Shown here in pieces: positions 35,059-38,156 of a DNA stretch of 38,156 nt; position 1 is the first letter of the stretch, and each line of letters begins with the position of its first letter. The notes beneath the pieces were generated by a model. It saw only the letters and a list, made by a program, of their open reading frames with translations, made no database searches and was not told the DNA's origin. A program made the position numbers and the translations under genes. The stretch comes from Kribbella turkmenica (GTDB taxonomy: Bacteria > Actinomycetota > Actinomycetes > Propionibacteriales > Kribbellaceae), in the NCBI RefSeq assembly GCF_004348725.1, contig NZ_SMKR01000059.1, positions 1 to 38,156 on the forward strand, in the 5' to 3' direction.

Positions 35059-37218
35059 CTAGGTAATGGGGTCAGCGGTTCTGCGGCGGCCACGCGTGGC
35101 GATGAGTCTATTCTGCAGATCGCGGAGCGGCGCACCGTCCGGCCCGGACAGCCTGGCCTGCCAGGTGTCGTCCGGTTGCAGCCACCACGAGCCGGTGCCC
35201 TCGTCGAGGGCGAGGTCGAACATCTCCCGCATCTCGGCGACGTGGTCGAGCTCCTTCAGCTGAACCAGGACCTCGACCCGGCGGTCCAGGTTGCGGTGCA
35301 TCAGGTCGGCCGAGCCGATCCACACCTCCGGTTCACCGCCGTTCTCGAACCAGAACACCCGGCTGTGCTCGAGGAACCGGCCCAGAACGCTGCGCACCTG
35401 GATGTTCTCCGACAGCCCCGGTACGCCGGGCCGGAGCGTGCAGATGCCGCGGATCCACAGCTCGACCGGTACGCCCGCCTGTGACGCCCGGTACAGCGCG
35501 TCGCAGAGGGCCTCGTCGACCAGGCTGTTCACCTTGATCCGGACCCGGGCCGGGCGGCCGGCCAGGTGGTGCTGCACCTCGCGGTCGATCCGCTCGACGA
35601 GCCCACGCCGTACCGACTGCGGGGCGACCAGGATGCGCCGGTAACCGGCGCTGCGGGCGAACCCGGACAGATGGTTGAACAGGTGTGCGATGTCCTCGGT
35701 GACCACCTTGTCGCTGGTCAGCAGCCCGAGGTCCTCGTAGAGCCGGGCGGTCTTCGGGTGGTAGTTGCCGGTGCCGATGTGGACGTACCTGCGCAGCCCG
35801 TCCGGCTCGTCGCGGACCACCATCGACAGCTTGCAGTGGGTCTTGAGACCGATGACGCCGTACACGACGTGGCACCCGGCGTGCTCCAGCTGACGGGCCC
35901 ACTTGATGTTCGCCTGCTCGTCGAAGCGGGCCTGGATCTCCACCAGCACCAGCACCTGCTTGCCGGCCTCGGCCGCGTCGATCAGCGCGTCCACGATCGG
36001 GGAGTCACCGCTGGTCCGGTACAGCGTCTGCTTGATCGCGAGCACGTGCGGATCGGCGGCCGCCTGCTCGATGAACCGCTGCACACTCGTCGAGAACGAG
36101 TCGTACGGATGGTGCACGAGCACGTCGCGCTGCTTCAGCGCGTAGAACATGTCCGCCGGGTTGGACGTCTCCATCTCGGCCAGGTGTGGGTGCGTGGACG
36201 GGACGAAACCCGGGTACTTCAGCTCGGCGCGGTCCAGGCCCGCGATCGCGAACAGGCCGCGCAGATCCAGCGGACCGGGCAGCTCGAACACCTCGGCCTC
36301 GGTGACCCCGAGCTCGGACAGCAGCAGCGCCCGTACCTGCGGGTCGATCGACTCCTCGACCTCGAGCCGTACCGGCGGACCGAACCGGCGGCGCAGCAGC
36401 TCCTTCTCGAGCGCGGCCAGCAGATTCTCGGCGTCGTCCTCCTCGACCTCCAGGTCCTCGTTGCGGGTGACCCGGAACGTGTGGTGCTGGATGACCTCCA
36501 TCCCTGGGAACAGCTGCCCCAGGTGGGTCGCGATCACATCCTCCAGCGGCACGAACCGGCCCTCGGCCACCTGGATGAACCGCGGCAGCAGCGGCGGCAC
36601 CTTGACCCGGGCGAAGTGCTCGCCGCCGGTGTCGGGGTTGCGGACCACGACCGCCAGGTTCAGCGACAGGCCCGAGATGTACGGGAACGGGTGCGACGGG
36701 TCGACCGCCAGCGGGGTCAGCACCGGGAACACCCGGTCCCGGAAGAACCGGGTCATGTCCTCGCGCTCGGTGTGCTCCAGGTCGTCCCAGCGCAGGATGT
36801 CGATGCCCTGCTCGGTCAGCGCCGGCTGGACCGCCTTCCGCCAGGTCTCGGCGTGCCGGTCCATCAGCTCGCGGCTCCGGCTCAGGCTGCGGTCGAGCAC
36901 CTCGCGCGGCAGCAGCCCGCTGGCCGCCCGGACCGCGACCCCGGCCGCGATCCGGCGCTTCAGGCCGGCGATCCGGACCATGAAGAACTCGTCCAGGTTG
37001 CTGGCGAAGATGGCCAGGAACTTCGCCCGCTCGAGCAACGGGATCCGGTCGTCCTCGGCCAGCTCGAGCACCCGTTGGTTGAACGCCAGCCAGCTCAGTT
37101 CGCGATCCGAGAAACGGTCCGCCGGTAGGTCCCCGGCCGCCGCGATGTCGTACGGCGGCTCGACGTCGTACTCCCGGTTGTGGGACGCCAGCAAGTCTCC
37201 TGCCACGCTGACCAGCAT
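35059..37218 (-). CDS. ppk1: Polyphosphate kinase PPK1
   Basis: Enzyme of 719 residues that reversibly makes polyphosphate from ATP. All PPK1 domains are present: N-terminal [17 protein letters not shown] and [18 protein letters not shown], a middle domain, and two phospholipase-D-like catalytic domains. The autophosphorylated His is probably His480 in [28 protein letters not shown] and [15 protein letters not shown] are typical. The ATG at 37218 has AAAGGA before it; an upstream ATG at 37254 is less likely. It is followed by mutT1 on the same strand, and a possible Pho half-site lies just upstream. Confidence 0.97.
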   Translation of the reverse strand: MLVSVAGDLLASHNREYDVEPPYDIAAAGDLPADRFSDRELSWLAFNQRVLELAEDDRIPLLERAKFLAIFASNLDEFFMVRIAGLKRRIAAGVAVRAASGLLPREVLDRSLSRSRELMDRHAETWRKAVQPALTEQGIDILRWDDLEHTEREDMTRFFRDRVFPVLTPLAVDPSHPFPYISGLSLNLAVVVRNPDTGGEHFARVKVPPLLPRFIQVAEGRFVPLEDVIATHLGQLFPGMEVIQHHTFRVTRNEDLEVEEDDAENLLAALEKELLRRRFGPPVRLEVEESIDPQVRALLLSELGVTEAEVFELPGPLDLRGLFAIAGLDRAELKYPGFVPSTHPHLAEMETSNPADMFYALKQRDVLVHHPYDSFSTSVQRFIEQAAADPHVLAIKQTLYRTSGDSPIVDALIDAAEAGKQVLVLVEIQARFDEQANIKWARQLEHAGCHVVYGVIGLKTHCKLSMVVRDEPDGLRRYVHIGTGNYHPKTARLYEDLGLLTSDKVVTEDIAHLFNHLSGFARSAGYRRILVAPQSVRRGLVERIDREVQHHLAGRPARVRIKVNSLVDEALCDALYRASQAGVPVELWIRGICTLRPGVPGLSENIQVRSVLGRFLEHSRVFWFENGGEPEVWIGSADLMHRNLDRRVEVLVQLKELDHVAEMREMFDLALDEGTGSWWLQPDDTWQARLSGPDGAPLRDLQNRLIATRGRRRTADPIT

Positions 37219-37241
37219 CGCATCCTTTGGTGAACGAGAGG
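37219..37241 (-). promoter_or_regulatory. Possible Pho half-site before ppk1
   Basis: On the minus strand GGCCACCTCTC is followed by GTTCACCAAAG ending close to the ATG. The second unit matches GTTCACC exactly, the first only 5 of 7. It is very near the start codon, so its role is doubtful. Confidence 0.3.
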
Positions 37242-37304
37242 TGGCCGGGCGCATGTCGATTCCGGTGGCCGGCCGCGCCGTTCCTGTTGCTAGCGTCACT
37301 CCTC

Positions 37305-38156
37305 GTGAACTCACGACTGGACTCGCTGCTCCGCGGCACGGTCTCCGCCGTACAGGCGAACGCCCTGACCCCGCTGTACGCGCTGCCGACGGCTGTGCGG
37401 CGGCGGCTGGCCGGTGCGCCGGTCCAGATCGTCGGCAACACGCTCGACCCCGAGCTGCGGTTGCTGCTGCGGGTCGAGAAATTGTTGCCGAGCGCACCCA
37501 AGTCGGACGTGCCGACGGCCCGGTCCCACCTGCGGACCTTGTGCAAACTGGTCTCCGGCACACCGCGTGACCTACAGCGTGTGACCGAGCTCACCGTCCG
37601 TGGCGCCGACGGGCAACTCGGAGCCCGCCTCTACGTCCCGCGCGCCGCCGGCCGCGGCCTGCTCGTCTTCCTCCACGGTGGCGGCTGGGTCGTCGGCGAC
37701 CTCGACACCCACGACGCGCTCTGCCGCTCGCTGGCCGACGACGCCGGGATCCGGGTGCTGTCCGTCGACTACCGCCTCGCTCCCGAGGCACCGGCCCCGA
37801 CCGCTGCCGAGGACGCGATCGCCGCGTTCACGTGGGCCGTCGACCACGCCGGGGACCTCGGCGCCGACCCTGCGCTGGTCGCCGTCGGCGGCGACAGCGC
37901 CGGCGGAAACCTCGCCGCGGTGGTCGCCCAGCAGTGTGTACGCCGCGACCTGCCGCGGCCCGCCCTCCAGGTACTGCTCTATCCCGCCCTCGACCTGGTG
38001 AACCGCCGCCCCAGCCGTGACCTGTTCGGCGACGGCGGCTTCATCCTCACCGAGGACGACATCGTCTGGTACCGCGACCACTACACCCCCGACCCGACGA
38101 TCCGCCCCGACCCGATCGTCTCCCCGCTCCTCGCCGACGACCTCACCGGCCTGGCC
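37305..38156 (+). CDS. Alpha/beta hydrolase (HSL/esterase type), incomplete at window end
   Basis: Reading frame open from the GTG at 37305 to the window edge (284 codons, no stop). It encodes [49 protein letters not shown] and VLLYPALDL, the fold-3 (hormone-sensitive lipase/BD-FAE) esterase motifs: HGGG oxyanion hole and nucleophile Ser in GDSAG. About 100 N-terminal residues before that form a cap-like extension. The start has a TAGCGT box 8 bases upstream and no ribosome site, suggesting a leaderless mRNA. It diverges from ppk1. The C-terminal catalytic His is beyond the window. Confidence 0.85.
   Translation, partial: MNSRLDSLLRGTVSAVQANALTPLYALPTAVRRRLAGAPVQIVGNTLDPELRLLLRVEKLLPSAPKSDVPTARSHLRTLCKLVSGTPRDLQRVTELTVRGADGQLGARLYVPRAAGRGLLVFLHGGGWVVGDLDTHDALCRSLADDAGIRVLSVDYRLAPEAPAPTAAEDAIAAFTWAVDHAGDLGADPALVAVGGDSAGGNLAAVVAQQCVRRDLPRPALQVLLYPALDLVNRRPSRDLFGDGGFILTEDDIVWYRDHYTPDPTIRPDPIVSPLLADDLTGLA

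Overview
The window is high-GC DNA from an actinomycete. Evidence is the codon use, the many GTG starts, promoters of the TANNNT-n6-ATG leaderless type, RDD proteins with PGQYG-rich tails, a ppk1-mutT1 pair as in mycobacteria, and GTTCACC-type Pho boxes. Gene content fits the Propionibacteriales, and Kribbella is my best guess from protein style; no 16S gene or other taxonomic marker is present.

Layout. 1-5350: a two-component system (kinase and regulator, minus) diverges from a TAXI-type TRAP transporter (fused permease, then binding lipoprotein), followed by three tandem hairpins with one shared loop and a strong terminator. 5357-11316: metabolic and hypothetical genes (hemerythrin-like, aldo/keto reductase, phosphotransferase, flavin reductase, DUF1444-like, thioesterase, ion channel). 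11313-15239: a TetR gene diverges from a frameshifted EamA exporter, followed by MarR, a GH3 lipoprotein and two DUF202 membrane proteins. 15379-17012: DUF47 plus Pit low-affinity phosphate uptake. 17066-20330: a hypothetical gene, a PlsC-like acyltransferase, and thiC behind a TPP riboswitch. 20419-25299: a lipoprotein, a large secreted subtilase, and a SatD-like/membrane protein pair. 25296-28540: a family of RDD and DUF4190 proteins with PGQYG tails, one member broken. 28964-38156: phosphate genes pstSCAB, a bifunctional-nuclease gene, mutT1 and ppk1, then an alpha/beta hydrolase cut by the window edge.

Phosphate is the main theme. High-affinity uptake (Pst), low-affinity uptake (Pit/DUF47), polyphosphate synthesis (ppk1) and a nucleotide/polyphosphate-linked Nudix phosphatase all lie in one window, with GTTCACC-like repeats before pstS, DUF47 and possibly ppk1.

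The most unusual signals are RNA-like. (a) An 85-nt element occurs twice, before pstA and before mutT1. It forms two hairpins with compensatory base changes, and it puts the downstream start codon inside a stem and the Shine-Dalgarno in the loop. (b) Three consecutive hairpins with different stems and an (almost) identical 11-12 nt loop follow the TRAP operon. I know no named family for either.
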